From Lachnospiraceae bacterium XBB2008 (GTDB lineage: Bacteria > Bacillota > Clostridia > Lachnospirales > Lachnospiraceae): a DNA stretch of 64,000 nt. The stretch spans positions 186,001 to 250,000 of the forward strand of contig FMVL01000006.1 in the NCBI GenBank assembly GCA_900102235.1, read 5' to 3'. The position numbers and the translations under genes are program-made. Below the pieces are notes generated by a model. The model ran no database searches. It worked only from the letters and a program-made list of their open reading frames with translations, and was not told where the DNA came from. Every line of letters begins with the position of its first letter. The stretch's first letter is position 1. This document shows positions 9,659 to 18,378 of this stretch, one piece after another.

Positions 9659-10666
9659 TCAGTCTTCTTCGAGTTTTCCGTTCTCATTAAGCATTATCGA
9701 TGCATCGAATCGTAAGAAAGTGATGTTGGCGCGATAATCTGTACTTCTCGTCAGCTTTTCACCGCGGATCAGACGGTAGAGATTTTCACAGGAGTCTGCT
9801 CCCGCCCGGATTGACATCGGAGCACCTCCTCCGAAACGGGGATTGATCTCGATATATTCGATGCCCCTGCCCGTACGCATGCACTGAATGGTGATGTGAC
9901 CGATGGGCTTAAGCTCTGTAAGAAGTCTGGTCACGTCGGCCGTGATCTCATCGTCCTTGACTATCTTTCCTTTAGCAATCTCACCGCTTCTGGTCGCAAG
10001 CCTGATGCGAGGTACGATCGTGATGATGTTTCCCTCAAAATCGAGAAAAGCATCAACAGTATATTCTGTGCCCTGCATGAAGTCCTGGATTATATATCTG
10101 CCCTTGCCTATAAGCTCACGGTATGTGTCGAGCTCAGCCTTGTTTTCAACACGGAATGCATTGATCGAAGAGGAACCGTCGAGCGGCTTGATGAAGACGG
10201 GATAGGAGATGTTTCCCGCATCGATGTCTTCGTCGGTGATCATGCGCGGAACGAGGAAACCGTGTTCCTCCAGCCATTTCTGTGTATGTATCTTATCCCT
10301 GCATATGCCTATCACGTCATAAGAGGAAATGAGAACTTTTGCGGAGCATGCACTTTCTATCTCATCCCGTCTGTCGGCCAGAAGGAGGAGTTCGGTATCG
10401 ATCGTGGGGACGATCAGAGAGACATCATTTCTTTTGCAGATATCGATTATCGCAGCGATATAAACATCGTTTTCCCGTATGAAAGGAACGATCTCGGGTA
10501 CATCCGCAAAATAGAGCGCAGGTGCCAGGTCGCTGGCATCGGCCGCAACTATACGCCCGTTTATCCCCAGGCGGTCCCTGGCCGCTTTGAAGCAGTTTAC
10601 AAGCTCGACTCTGCGGCCGGCTGAGAGTATGAGCACATTGATATCATCAGGTCTGTTCTGCATCAT
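9659..10666 (-). CDS. ATP-grasp domain ligase (carbamoyl-phosphate-synthase-like)
   Basis: A 335-residue ATP-grasp protein. The N-terminal pre-ATP-grasp domain starts with [13 protein letters not shown]; the ATP-binding part has [19 protein letters not shown] and the metal/ATP-binding end [13 protein letters not shown]. These enzymes form an amide or thioester bond through an acyl-phosphate; the substrates cannot be read from sequence. The gene overlaps the upstream sugar transferase by 20 bases and is 16 bases before the HAD gene, so the three act together, plausibly in modifying a lipid-linked glycan with an amino acid or similar group (inference). Confidence 0.85.
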   Translation of the reverse strand: MMQNRPDDINVLILSAGRRVELVNCFKAARDRLGINGRIVAADASDLAPALYFADVPEIVPFIRENDVYIAAIIDICKRNDVSLIVPTIDTELLLLADRRDEIESACSAKVLISSYDVIGICRDKIHTQKWLEEHGFLVPRMITDEDIDAGNISYPVFIKPLDGSSSINAFRVENKAELDTYRELIGKGRYIIQDFMQGTEYTVDAFLDFEGNIITIVPRIRLATRSGEIAKGKIVKDDEITADVTRLLTELKPIGHITIQCMRTGRGIEYIEINPRFGGGAPMSIRAGADSCENLYRLIRGEKLTRSTDYRANITFLRFDASIMLNENGKLEED

Positions 10667-11309
10667 TCTTTTCTTCCTTTGTTCCCGTGAAAAACTCCAT
10701 CGTAGCTGAAGTATCCGATGAGATGCCGTCCTTTTTCAATACGGATCTTATCGTCATGAATACGATCTTTAAGTCAAGTGCAAAAGATATGTGTCTGGTG
10801 TACCAGACGTCATATTCGAATTTCTGCTCCCACGATATCGCATTACGGCCGTTGACCTGAGCCCAGCCGGTAAGGCCCGGCAGGACATCATGGCGGTGAG
10901 CCTGTTCTTCGTTATACAGAGGCAGATACTGTACGAGGAGCGGCCTCGGCCCTATAAAGGACATATCGCCTTTGAATATATTTATGAATTCGGGAAGCTC
11001 GTCCAAAGATGTGGATCTGAGTTTTTTGCCGAAAGCCGTAAGCCTGATCTCGTCCGGAAGAAGCTCGCCGTTCTCGTCTCTGGCATCGGTCATGGTGCGA
11101 AACTTGTACATGTTGAATATCCTGCCGTTCTTACCGGGACGCTTCTGCCTGAAGATAACGGGACTGCCGAGTTTACATCTGACGAGTACGACCAGGATCA
11201 GATACAGCCAGCTGAAACAGATGAGTATCATCAGGGAAAGGATGATGTCGATTATTCTTTTGATAAACAGAGCGTAAACGCTTCGCTTTGGGGTTTTATT
11301 GTCATTCAT
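10647..11309 (-). CDS. Undecaprenyl-phosphate sugar-phosphate transferase (PglC/WcaJ type)
   Basis: Monotopic phosphoglycosyl transferase that starts glycan assembly on the lipid carrier. The 220 residues contain the hydrophobic N-terminal reentrant helix (about 15-37), [21 protein letters not shown], the catalytic DELPEF with SFIGPRPLL, and [17 protein letters not shown]. First gene of a three-gene minus-strand unit. No convincing Shine-Dalgarno is seen before the ATG. No other glycosyltransferases, flippase or polymerase genes are in the window, so this is not a full capsule locus. Confidence 0.92.
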   Translation of the reverse strand: MNDNKTPKRSVYALFIKRIIDIILSLMILICFSWLYLILVVLVRCKLGSPVIFRQKRPGKNGRIFNMYKFRTMTDARDENGELLPDEIRLTAFGKKLRSTSLDELPEFINIFKGDMSFIGPRPLLVQYLPLYNEEQAHRHDVLPGLTGWAQVNGRNAISWEQKFEYDVWYTRHISFALDLKIVFMTIRSVLKKDGISSDTSATMEFFTGTKEEKNDAEQT

Positions 11310-11341
11310 AGTGCCATTTACGGATTAATTGAGCGCATGTT

Positions 11342-11365
11342 TGGAAATACATGGATGTATTTCCA
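11342..11365. repeat. Perfect inverted repeat in a divergent intergenic region
   Basis: TGGAAATACAT (11342-11352), GG, ATGTATTTCCA (11355-11365): 11 bp each side with a 2-base centre. It lies 33 bases upstream of the minus-strand sugar transferase and 117 bases before the plus-strand DHH gene. There is no T-run on either side, so it is not a terminator; an operator is more likely. A possible minus-strand -10 (TATAAT, 11372-11377) is next to it. Confidence 0.55.
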
Positions 11366-11481
11366 TGCACAATTATATCATATTATATTCTGCCGATTGA
11401 TAACTTGCGGGGTTTGTTTTGTTGATGTATCATAATTAATAGTCCTTTTTTATATTTTTATGATACGGGGGAAGTAAAGTT

Positions 11482-12408
11482 ATGGCTATGAGATTGGTTA
11501 CACGTTCAGATTTTGACGGACTTGCCTGCGGAGCTCTGCTGCTCGCGGCCGGTGTTGTTGATCATTGGACTTTTGCACATCCCAAGGACCTTCAGGACGG
11601 CCTTGTGGAGATCGATGAGAATGACTGTCTGGCGAACGTTCCTTACGTGCCCGGCTGCGGTATGTGGTTCGACCACCATTCCAGCGAGCATGAGAGACTT
11701 CAGCTGGAAGGAAAATACAAGGGTGAGAGCCGTATCACACCTTCATGTGCACGAATCATATATGAGTACTACGGCGGCAAGGAGACCTTCCCGAATTTTG
11801 ATGACATGATGGTAGCCGTTGATAAGGTCGATTCCGGTGATCTGACTTATGATGAGATCATGAATCCTACCGGATGGATACTTGTCGGCTTCCTGATGGA
11901 CCCCAGAACCGGTCTGGGCAGATGGAGACAGTTTACTGTTCCGAATTACAAGCTCATGGAGAACCTGATGATCGCATGCAAGGACAAGACTACTGATGAG
12001 ATCCTTGCAATGCCTGATGTTCAGGAGCGTATCGAAGTATATAATGAGCAGACTGCCAAGTTCAAAGAGATGGTAACCGAGCATACACATACCGAAGGCA
12101 ATGTCATAATAACCGACCTTCGTGGAGTTGATCCGATCTATACAGGCAATCGCTTTATGATCTACAGTATGTATCCCGATCAGAACATATCCGCATGGAT
12201 CGTCAGCGGACGTGGCGGCAAGGGCTGTTCTGCTGCTGTAGGATACAGCATCTTAAATAGAACATGTAAGGTAAATGTGGGCAGCCTGATGCTCAAGTAT
12301 AACGGCGGCGGACATGAGAAAGTTGGTACATGTCAGTTCTCGGACGAAAATATGGGAACGGATCTGCCGGCTATGCTTGATGAACTGTGTGAACTTGCTA
12401 ATTCCTAA
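11482..12408 (+). CDS. DHH-family phosphoesterase
   Basis: A 308-residue metal-dependent phosphoesterase of the DHH superfamily (exopolyphosphatase, RecJ or NrnA-like members). Motif I is SDFDGLACG near the N-terminus, DHH is FDHHSSEH around residues 63-70, and the C-terminal DHHA1-type signature is NGGGHEKVGT. Intermediate motifs DMMVAVDKVDSGD are present. Whether the substrate is polyphosphate, nanoRNA or a cyclic dinucleotide product is not decidable here; the next gene is a c-di-GMP-type protein, which makes a linear dinucleotide substrate worth considering. Ribosome binding site GGGGGAAG at 11467-11474. Confidence 0.88.
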   Translation: MAMRLVTRSDFDGLACGALLLAAGVVDHWTFAHPKDLQDGLVEIDENDCLANVPYVPGCGMWFDHHSSEHERLQLEGKYKGESRITPSCARIIYEYYGGKETFPNFDDMMVAVDKVDSGDLTYDEIMNPTGWILVGFLMDPRTGLGRWRQFTVPNYKLMENLMIACKDKTTDEILAMPDVQERIEVYNEQTAKFKEMVTEHTHTEGNVIITDLRGVDPIYTGNRFMIYSMYPDQNISAWIVSGRGGKGCSAAVGYSILNRTCKVNVGSLMLKYNGGGHEKVGTCQFSDENMGTDLPAMLDELCELANS

Positions 12409-12438
12409 AAGCGGGTCCGCACACTGACTGGGGGTATT

Positions 12439-14127
12439 ATGGGGGACAAACCCATTTCCGTACAAAGGATCAATCGCATCGTTGATTCCAAATACAAGAA
12501 CCTGTTTCTTTATCTCGCCTTTTTGGTCGCATTTTTGGCTGTTATCACTAACGGCTTTATTTCCAGTCGTTTTGGAAATGCGGTGATCGATTTAGGCAGC
12601 ACGACCATTCCCGCGAGCAGTATCTCGGGATGTATTCAGGCTGTTTCGGTTATGGCGTGCATATTTATGGTCCTGATCGATTACAGGGCCGGAGTCAGAC
12701 TTGCGATCTTTACATTTCTTTTTTCCATATTCGGAATAACCCGCAATATGATCGCGAACAATACTCTGTCATCGATTCCCGGTGCAGTCAACTGTCTGAT
12801 CTATATCCTGGTGAGCATCATCATAGGCAAACAGTTAAAGATGGCAGACAGGTTTGCTCTGACGGATTCCAGCACCGGTCTCCCGAACAGATACGGATTT
12901 GAAAGAGAACTCGAAACCCGTCTGCGCGGATCGGAGAGAGGTTATGTAGCGTATCTGCATATCGGCGGATTCCATGATCTGAATGCCAACCTCGGCAGAA
13001 AATACGGAAACAGCATACTTATGGAAGTATCTGAGCGTATAGCGGGTGTGGTCGGAGACCACGGTGAGGTGTTTAAGATCGAGGGTGCGGAGTTTGCCCT
13101 GATCCTGTCCGAAGGCTGCAAATATGAATCACTCCTCAGTCAGGTCATTGATGCCATAGAGGAACCCATAGTTGTTGATAAGAACGGTATCAAGGTGAAC
13201 TGCTTTGTAACCGCTACGGCCGGAGTTGCCGATTTCTTTGACAGGAGGATAACGACCGATGAAGTGATGCTCTGCACTGATGTGGCCATGAACTATGCTG
13301 TCAACAGCAGAGATGAAGACTGTAAGATCTCTACATATAATGATGCTCTTCGCGCAGAGGTGGCCAAGACGAATGAAATGGAGAAGATGATCACCGATGC
13401 GATCAAAAACGATAATTTCTATCTCCAGTATCAGCCGCAGTATATCCTTGACGGCAAACGGCTCAGAGGGTTCGAAGCATTGGTTCGCATGAGGCTTAAC
13501 GACGGTTCTACCGTAAGCCCCACGATCTTCATTCCCGTTGCCGAGCGTTCTGACCTGATCCTCGAGATCGACAGATATGTTCGCAAGAGGGTGATGAAGG
13601 AATTCAAGGACATATGTACCGCTAAAGGCGAAGGTTTTGTGGTTTCAGTCAATGTATCCGCCAAGGAGATCTCCAATCCGGCTTTCGCCGATGAGGTTCT
13701 CGAGGCGATGGAAGAGACCGGATTCCCTCCCGAGTGTTTTGAGATAGAGATCACCGAATACTCCTTCGTACAGTCTCTTGATAATACGAGACAGAACATA
13801 AAGGAACTCAGGGATCACGGCATCAAGATCGCAGTTGATGATTTCGGTACCGGTTACACTTCACTTTCCCAGCTTCTTAATCTTCCTGTTACTCTGCTCA
13901 AGATCGACAAGAGTCTGATAGATAATCTTGAGGACAGTGAGATCAACCGCGATTTTGTTAAGACTGTGATCTACATGGGACATCTGATGAATTGCGAGGT
14001 CATCTCCGAGGGCGTAGAGAAGGAAAGCCAGCTCCGGCTGCTCAACCAGTTCGACTGCGATTTCATTCAGGGATTTGTGTGGAGCAGACCGCTTGATTAC
14101 GAGGTGGCCGTGGACCTTTGCAAATAG
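12439..14127 (+). CDS. Membrane GGDEF/EAL protein, probable c-di-GMP phosphodiesterase
   Basis: A 562-residue protein with about four hydrophobic helices in residues 22-132, a GGDEF domain (about 135-300) and an EAL domain (about 315-560). The GGDEF signature is degenerate (EGAEF at 215-219), so cyclase activity is unlikely and the domain may bind GTP as a regulator. The EAL domain looks catalytically complete: FEALVR (345-350), VNVSAKE, EIEITE, VDDFGTGYT (466-474), LKID, SEGVE (523-527) and QGF. It should therefore hydrolyse c-di-GMP. It lies 30 bases after the DHH gene and ends before a strong terminator. Confidence 0.93.
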   Translation: MGDKPISVQRINRIVDSKYKNLFLYLAFLVAFLAVITNGFISSRFGNAVIDLGSTTIPASSISGCIQAVSVMACIFMVLIDYRAGVRLAIFTFLFSIFGITRNMIANNTLSSIPGAVNCLIYILVSIIIGKQLKMADRFALTDSSTGLPNRYGFERELETRLRGSERGYVAYLHIGGFHDLNANLGRKYGNSILMEVSERIAGVVGDHGEVFKIEGAEFALILSEGCKYESLLSQVIDAIEEPIVVDKNGIKVNCFVTATAGVADFFDRRITTDEVMLCTDVAMNYAVNSRDEDCKISTYNDALRAEVAKTNEMEKMITDAIKNDNFYLQYQPQYILDGKRLRGFEALVRMRLNDGSTVSPTIFIPVAERSDLILEIDRYVRKRVMKEFKDICTAKGEGFVVSVNVSAKEISNPAFADEVLEAMEETGFPPECFEIEITEYSFVQSLDNTRQNIKELRDHGIKIAVDDFGTGYTSLSQLLNLPVTLLKIDKSLIDNLEDSEINRDFVKTVIYMGHLMNCEVISEGVEKESQLRLLNQFDCDFIQGFVWSRPLDYEVAVDLCK

Positions 14128-14148
14128 CAATGATCCGTTAATTCACAT

Positions 14149-14177
14149 TTGGCAGATATAGAATTTTGTGATACAAT
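14149..14177 (+). promoter_or_regulatory. Sigma-A promoter of the amino acid ABC transporter
   Basis: TTGGCA at 14149-14154 and TACAAT at 14172-14177, 17 bases apart, preceded by TGTGA next to the -10. The start point should be near 14184, inside the left arm of the terminator hairpin of the upstream gene. Confidence 0.75.
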
Positions 14178-14211
14178 ACGCAAGGTGATTTTTTTCACCT
14201 TGCGTATTTTT
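14176..14211 (+). terminator. Rho-independent terminator after the EAL gene
   Basis: A perfect 13-bp stem, ATACGCAAGGTGA (14176-14188) and TCACCTTGCGTAT (14195-14207), with a six-T loop and a downstream T-run. Transcripts from the promoter at 14149 would begin inside the left arm and so escape it. Confidence 0.9.
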
Positions 14212-14226
14212 GTGATCGAGATCACG
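14211..14226. promoter_or_regulatory. CRP/FNR-like palindrome
   Basis: GTGATC-GA-GATCAC (14212-14225) is a perfect 6-bp inverted repeat, spelled TGTGA-N6-TCACG when one base is added on each side, close to the CRP/FNR-family half-site pattern. It lies about 30 bases after the predicted transcription start of the amino acid transporter, a repressor-type position. Confidence 0.5.
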
Positions 14227-14246
14227 ATGCAAAAGGAGGAGTAGTT

Positions 14247-15089
14247 ATGAAAAAAAGATTATTGACAGTCGTACTCGGTATGGCAATGGCAGCCACCATG
14301 ACTGCATGTGGCGGTGCAGCTGAGACCACAGCCCCCGCAGCTGATGATTCTTCTGCAGAAGAAACCACCGAAGCTGCAGCTGAAACCTCAGAAGAAGCTT
14401 CCACTGATTCCAAGAAGTGGATCATCGCTACCGACACAGCATTCAAGCCTTTCGAGTATACCAATGAAAACGGCGAGTTCGTAGGAATCGATATGGATAT
14501 CCTTGCAGCCGTAGCAGAAGACCAGGGCTTCGATTATGAAGTACAGGTTCTCGGATGGGACGCATCCATAGCTGCATGCCAGGCAGGACAGGCTGACGGC
14601 ATGATCGCAGGCGCATCCATTACCGATGAGCGTAAGGCCAGCGGATGGATCTTCTCTGACGGATACTATGATGCAAACCAGTGCATGGCTGTAGCAGCTG
14701 ATTCGGATATCAAGGGCTTCAGCGATCTTGACGGACTTTCGGTAGCAGTTAAGACCGGTACCATGTCCGCATCTTATGCAGAGAGCCTTGCTCCCGATTA
14801 CGGATTTACCGTTACATATTTTGAAGATTCACCTACCATGTATCAGGCAGTAGTCGGCGGACAGGTTGCAGGCTGCTTTGACGATACACCTATCATGGCA
14901 AGCAACATCAAGGATTCCGGCATTGCCATGAAACTGGTAGACGGCACGGGTAATGATCCCGCTGCTTACGGATTTGCGATCTTCAATGCCGATAATCAGG
15001 AACTTGTGGACATGTTCAACAAGGGTCTTGCAAACATCAAGTCAAACGGCAAGTATGATGAGATCATAGCTAAGTATCTCGGCGAATGA
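14247..15089 (+). CDS. Amino acid ABC transporter substrate-binding lipoprotein
   Basis: Family 3 (polar amino acid) solute-binding protein of 280 residues. A lipoprotein signal peptide ends at the lipobox MTAC (C21), followed by a low-complexity Ala/Glu/Thr/Ser linker to about residue 55 that would space the protein from the membrane. The folded part has the family signatures FEYTNENGEFVGIDMD and AVKTGTMSASYA. Ribosome binding site AGGAGGAG, then permease and ATPase genes follow. Amino acid specificity cannot be read off. Confidence 0.94.
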   Translation: MKKRLLTVVLGMAMAATMTACGGAAETTAPAADDSSAEETTEAAAETSEEASTDSKKWIIATDTAFKPFEYTNENGEFVGIDMDILAAVAEDQGFDYEVQVLGWDASIAACQAGQADGMIAGASITDERKASGWIFSDGYYDANQCMAVAADSDIKGFSDLDGLSVAVKTGTMSASYAESLAPDYGFTVTYFEDSPTMYQAVVGGQVAGCFDDTPIMASNIKDSGIAMKLVDGTGNDPAAYGFAIFNADNQELVDMFNKGLANIKSNGKYDEIIAKYLGE

Positions 15090-15122
15090 TCGATTTCGGA
15101 AAGAATATTAAGTTCTGATACT

Positions 15123-15152
15123 TCAAGGCCGGAGCTATCGTTCCGGCCTTGA
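15123..15152 (+). other. Intercistronic stem-loop in the transporter mRNA
   Basis: TCAAGGCCGGA (15123-15133) pairs with TCCGGCCTTGA (15142-15152), an 11-bp GC-rich stem with an 8-base loop and no T-run. Between a binding-protein gene and its permease such stems usually protect the upstream mRNA or lower downstream expression, giving excess binding protein. Confidence 0.7.
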
Positions 15153-15192
15153 TCAATAATAAACCTTATCCCAATCTGAAAGGATCGTATCT

Positions 15193-15867
15193 ATGGAAAT
15201 TATCATTACCAAATACGGAGGGCTGCTCTTAAAGGCCATGGGTCAGACACTGATCCTCGCATTGTACGGATTGTTCTTTGCGTGTATCGTGGGCCTGATA
15301 TTCGGTCTTATGAGTGTTATCAAAAGCAAGATATGCAACGTGATCGCGCAGGTGTTTGTCTTTGTGATCAGAGGCGTTCCCATGATCGTACTTGCGTTCT
15401 TCATCTATTTCGGTGTGCCTTATTTCTTAAATACGATCATAGGAGTCGGCAAACAGGTGACACTGACGGCCCTTCAGGCGGGTACTCTGTGTCTGACATT
15501 GAACTGCGGTGCATATATGGCCGAGATAATCCGGGCCGGTATCCAGTCGGTGGACATAGGTCAGATGGAAGCGGGAAGATCGCTCGGACTTTCTTACGGC
15601 AAGACGATGCGTAAGATAGTCATGCCTCAGGCTATCCGCACGATGATTCCCAGCATCATCAATCAGTTCATCATCACATTAAAGGACACATCGATACTTT
15701 CGGTCATCGGTTTCCCGGAACTTGTAAACTCAGCCAAGAACGTCCAGGCCAATACTTTCCTGTCATTCCAGACATGGGCGGTTGTAGGTGTCATGTATCT
15801 GGTAGTCATTACGATACTGTCATATGCAGCCAAACTTATGGAGAGGAGGATGAACCGTGGAAGATAG
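15193..15867 (+). CDS. Amino acid ABC transporter permease
   Basis: Inner-membrane permease of 224 residues with about five hydrophobic helices. The EAA loop that contacts the ATPase is [25 protein letters not shown], typical of the HisM/GlnP family. It lies between the binding protein and the ATPase of one transporter operon; the next gene starts inside its last codons. Confidence 0.94.
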   Translation: MEIIITKYGGLLLKAMGQTLILALYGLFFACIVGLIFGLMSVIKSKICNVIAQVFVFVIRGVPMIVLAFFIYFGVPYFLNTIIGVGKQVTLTALQAGTLCLTLNCGAYMAEIIRAGIQSVDIGQMEAGRSLGLSYGKTMRKIVMPQAIRTMIPSIINQFIITLKDTSILSVIGFPELVNSAKNVQANTFLSFQTWAVVGVMYLVVITILSYAAKLMERRMNRGR

Positions 15868-16597
15868 AAATGTAAAGATACATGTATCAAATCTGAAAAA
15901 GTGTTTCGGAGATCTTGAGGTTTTGCAGGATATATCCACGGATATATATGAGGGTGAAGTTGTTGTCATCCTTGGCCCCTCCGGATCCGGAAAATCAACG
16001 TTTCTCCGCTGCCTGAACAGGCTTGAGGAGAAGACCGGCGGTGAGATAGAGATCGACGGTAAGGATATATATGCGAAGGGCGTGGATATCAACAAGATGC
16101 GCGAAGACATCGTTATGGTATTCCAGCACTTTAATCTTTTCAACAATTATGACGTTCTCGGAAATATGACTCTTGCCCCTGTAATGCTCAAGAAAGCGAG
16201 CAAGGAAGAGGCCAAGGAAAACGCCATGAAGATGCTTGAAAAAGTGGATCTGGTAGAGAAGGCTCATGTTTATCCCGCACAGCTGTCGGGCGGACAGAAG
16301 CAGCGTGTCGCTATCGCGAGGGCACTGTGCATGAACCCCGATATCATGCTTTTTGACGAGCCTACATCGGCGCTGGATCCCGAAATGGTCGGTGAGGTTT
16401 TAAATGTCATGAAAGCGCTCGCCAAAGAAGGCATGACGATGGTGATCGTCACACATGAGATAGGCTTTGCGAGAGAGGTTGCCGACCGAATAATCTTCAT
16501 GGATGGCGGATATATAGTCGAAGAGGGCACTCCCGAGGAAGTCATAGGCAATCCCAAAGAAGCACGTACCATAGATTTCCTGAACAAGGTTCTGTAA
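15857..16597 (+). CDS. Amino acid ABC transporter ATP-binding protein
   Basis: The 246-residue ATPase of the GlnQ/HisP type: Walker [11 protein letters not shown]-loop VFQHFNLF, signature LSGGQKQR, Walker [13 protein letters not shown] and switch histidine VTHEI. The start is a GTG at 15857, 7 bases after GAGAGGAGG, overlapping the permease end by 11 bases. Confidence 0.95.
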   Translation: MEDRNVKIHVSNLKKCFGDLEVLQDISTDIYEGEVVVILGPSGSGKSTFLRCLNRLEEKTGGEIEIDGKDIYAKGVDINKMREDIVMVFQHFNLFNNYDVLGNMTLAPVMLKKASKEEAKENAMKMLEKVDLVEKAHVYPAQLSGGQKQRVAIARALCMNPDIMLFDEPTSALDPEMVGEVLNVMKALAKEGMTMVIVTHEIGFAREVADRIIFMDGGYIVEEGTPEEVIGNPKEARTIDFLNKVL

Positions 16598-16610
16598 GGA
16601 GGCTCATCTG

Positions 16611-17204
16611 ATGGACAAATACATCGTTACCATATCAAGACAGTTCGGATCCCTCGGACGTTCCATTGCTGCGGAACTGGCTTCAAGACTGGGGGTTGAA
16701 TATCTGGACAGAGACATAGTCGAAGAGACCGCCAAGCGTATGGGACAGAATGTCTCCGACATCAGCAATGCTGAGGAGATAAGCAGCGCTCCATTCTTAC
16801 GCAGGGCATTTCCTCTGGGAAAAGAGGCCGGGCTTCGGGATTCCATATTTGAGGTACAGAAGAATATCATCAGGGATTTTGCCAAGGAGCAGTCCGGAAT
16901 AGTGGTCGGAAGATGCGCGGATCATGTGCTAGCCGATCATCCGAGGCTCTTAAGCGTATATATATATGCTCCGGTCGAAGCAAGGCTCATCAACTGCGTG
17001 GAAAGACTCGGAATGGAAGAAAAGGTTGCCCGCAAGATGATAGCCGATGTGGATACAGCGAGAGAGCAGTATCATAAGGCATATATACCCTCATACAAGA
17101 ACCCGTTCAGCGGACGCGACCTGTGCATAGACAGCTCGAGATTCGGCGTTGAAGGTACAGCCGAGATACTTGAGCATATCGTGAAAGAGCGATTTTATGA
17201 CTGA
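16611..17204 (+). CDS. Cytidylate kinase-like protein
   Basis: A 197-residue P-loop protein of the cytidylate kinase-like family, distinct from bona fide Cmk. The nucleotide-binding loop is SRQFGSLGRSIAAELA, with the variant GSxGR in place of GxxGSGKS; DRDIVEE and GIVVGRCADHVL follow. Members are common in Clostridia, and the true substrate is not established. Start is supported by AAGGAGG at 16597-16603. It follows the ABC ATPase by 13 bases and overlaps mnmA. Confidence 0.85.
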   Translation: MDKYIVTISRQFGSLGRSIAAELASRLGVEYLDRDIVEETAKRMGQNVSDISNAEEISSAPFLRRAFPLGKEAGLRDSIFEVQKNIIRDFAKEQSGIVVGRCADHVLADHPRLLSVYIYAPVEARLINCVERLGMEEKVARKMIADVDTAREQYHKAYIPSYKNPFSGRDLCIDSSRFGVEGTAEILEHIVKERFYD

Positions 17205-18318
17205 TGCTTTGAACGGGGCCGATGAATATCGCGGCAGAGCGCTGATCGCCATGAGCGGCGGAGTCGATTCGTCGGTTGCCGCAGCATGCATGATGCGGGA
17301 TGGATACGACTGCATCGGCATGACCATGCATCTGTATGACAATGAAACCGCCGGTACGGATGGCAGAACATGCTGTTCTTTAAGTGATGTCGAGGATGCG
17401 AAACGCGTATGCGAAAGCCTCGGCATCGATCATTATACGGGCAATTTCCGCGAGCTGTTCAGTGAGCGCGTTATCCGTAATTTCACCGAAAGTTACAAGA
17501 ACGGAAAGACTCCCAATCCGTGCATAGACTGTAACAGATATCTTAAGTTCGATGCACTGGACAAACGCGCGCACGAACTGGGATGCGATGTTATAGTGAC
17601 CGGTCACTATGCCCGCGTGATATATAACGCGGCTACCGGAGAATACGAGCTTCATAAAGGCCTGGATCAGAAGAAGGATCAGAGCTATGTTCTGTACATG
17701 TTAAGTCATGACCAGCTTTCCCGCACCAGATTTCCCATCGGAGAATTGAATAAAGACAGGACACGCATGATCGCAGAGGAGTATGGATTTGTTAATTCCC
17801 ATAAGGCTGACAGTCAGGATATCTGCTTCATTCCCGACGGAGATTTCCGCGGATTCCTGGCAAGACAGGGGATAACCTGTCCTCACGGAAACTTTGTATC
17901 CGAGTCCGGTGAAGTGCTGGGAGAGCATACGGGCATCTGCAATTATACGATAGGACAGCGAAAAGGCCTTGGAATACCGGCACTTCATCCATGGTTTGTA
18001 AAGGAGATAAGACCGTTATCCAATGAGATAGTTCTGTCCGAAAATGATGCGCTCTTTACATCTGAACTCACAGCACGTGATGTCTGCTGGACATATAAGG
18101 CGGGGAGACCTGACAGGGACGAGATCAGATGCAAGGCGCGTATCAGATATCATCATAAGGAAAGTGATGCAACGGTTTACATAACAAATAAAGACGATGA
18201 GGACGGATCGGATCGGATCAGGGTGGTCTTCGATGAACCGCAGCGTGCGATAACATCGGGACAGGCTGTAGTTCTCTATGACGGCGACAGGGTACTCGGC
18301 GGCGGAACTATAGTGTGA
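17197..18318 (+). CDS. mnmA: tRNA-specific 2-thiouridylase
   Basis: Adds sulfur at C2 of wobble U34 in tRNAs for Glu, Gln and Lys. The PP-loop is SGGVDSS at residues 20-26, and the catalytic cysteine pair is C109 (NPCIDCN) and C210 (SQDICF). The 373-residue length is normal. It overlaps the preceding gene by 8 bases. Confidence 0.95.
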   Translation: MTDALNGADEYRGRALIAMSGGVDSSVAAACMMRDGYDCIGMTMHLYDNETAGTDGRTCCSLSDVEDAKRVCESLGIDHYTGNFRELFSERVIRNFTESYKNGKTPNPCIDCNRYLKFDALDKRAHELGCDVIVTGHYARVIYNAATGEYELHKGLDQKKDQSYVLYMLSHDQLSRTRFPIGELNKDRTRMIAEEYGFVNSHKADSQDICFIPDGDFRGFLARQGITCPHGNFVSESGEVLGEHTGICNYTIGQRKGLGIPALHPWFVKEIRPLSNEIVLSENDALFTSELTARDVCWTYKAGRPDRDEIRCKARIRYHHKESDATVYITNKDDEDGSDRIRVVFDEPQRAITSGQAVVLYDGDRVLGGGTIV

Positions 18319-18333
18319 ATCGTGCGCTTATTA

Positions 18334-18342
18334 TGGTAAAAT
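18334..18342 (+). promoter_or_regulatory. Extended -10 promoter
   Basis: TGG then TAAAAT (18337-18342) forms an extended -10 box; no good -35 is seen. It would start transcription near 18349, about 30 bases before the Bax-inhibitor-1 gene. The 14-mer TGGTAAAATATATC (18334-18347) recurs upstream of the gene at 33856. Confidence 0.5.
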
Positions 18343-18378
18343 ATATCTGTCAGTTTTTTCTGAGAGGAGATGAATATT

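Noticed and set aside
9896-10624. 242-codon plus-strand open frame
   Set aside because: Antisense to the ATP-grasp gene; no promoter or ribosome site.
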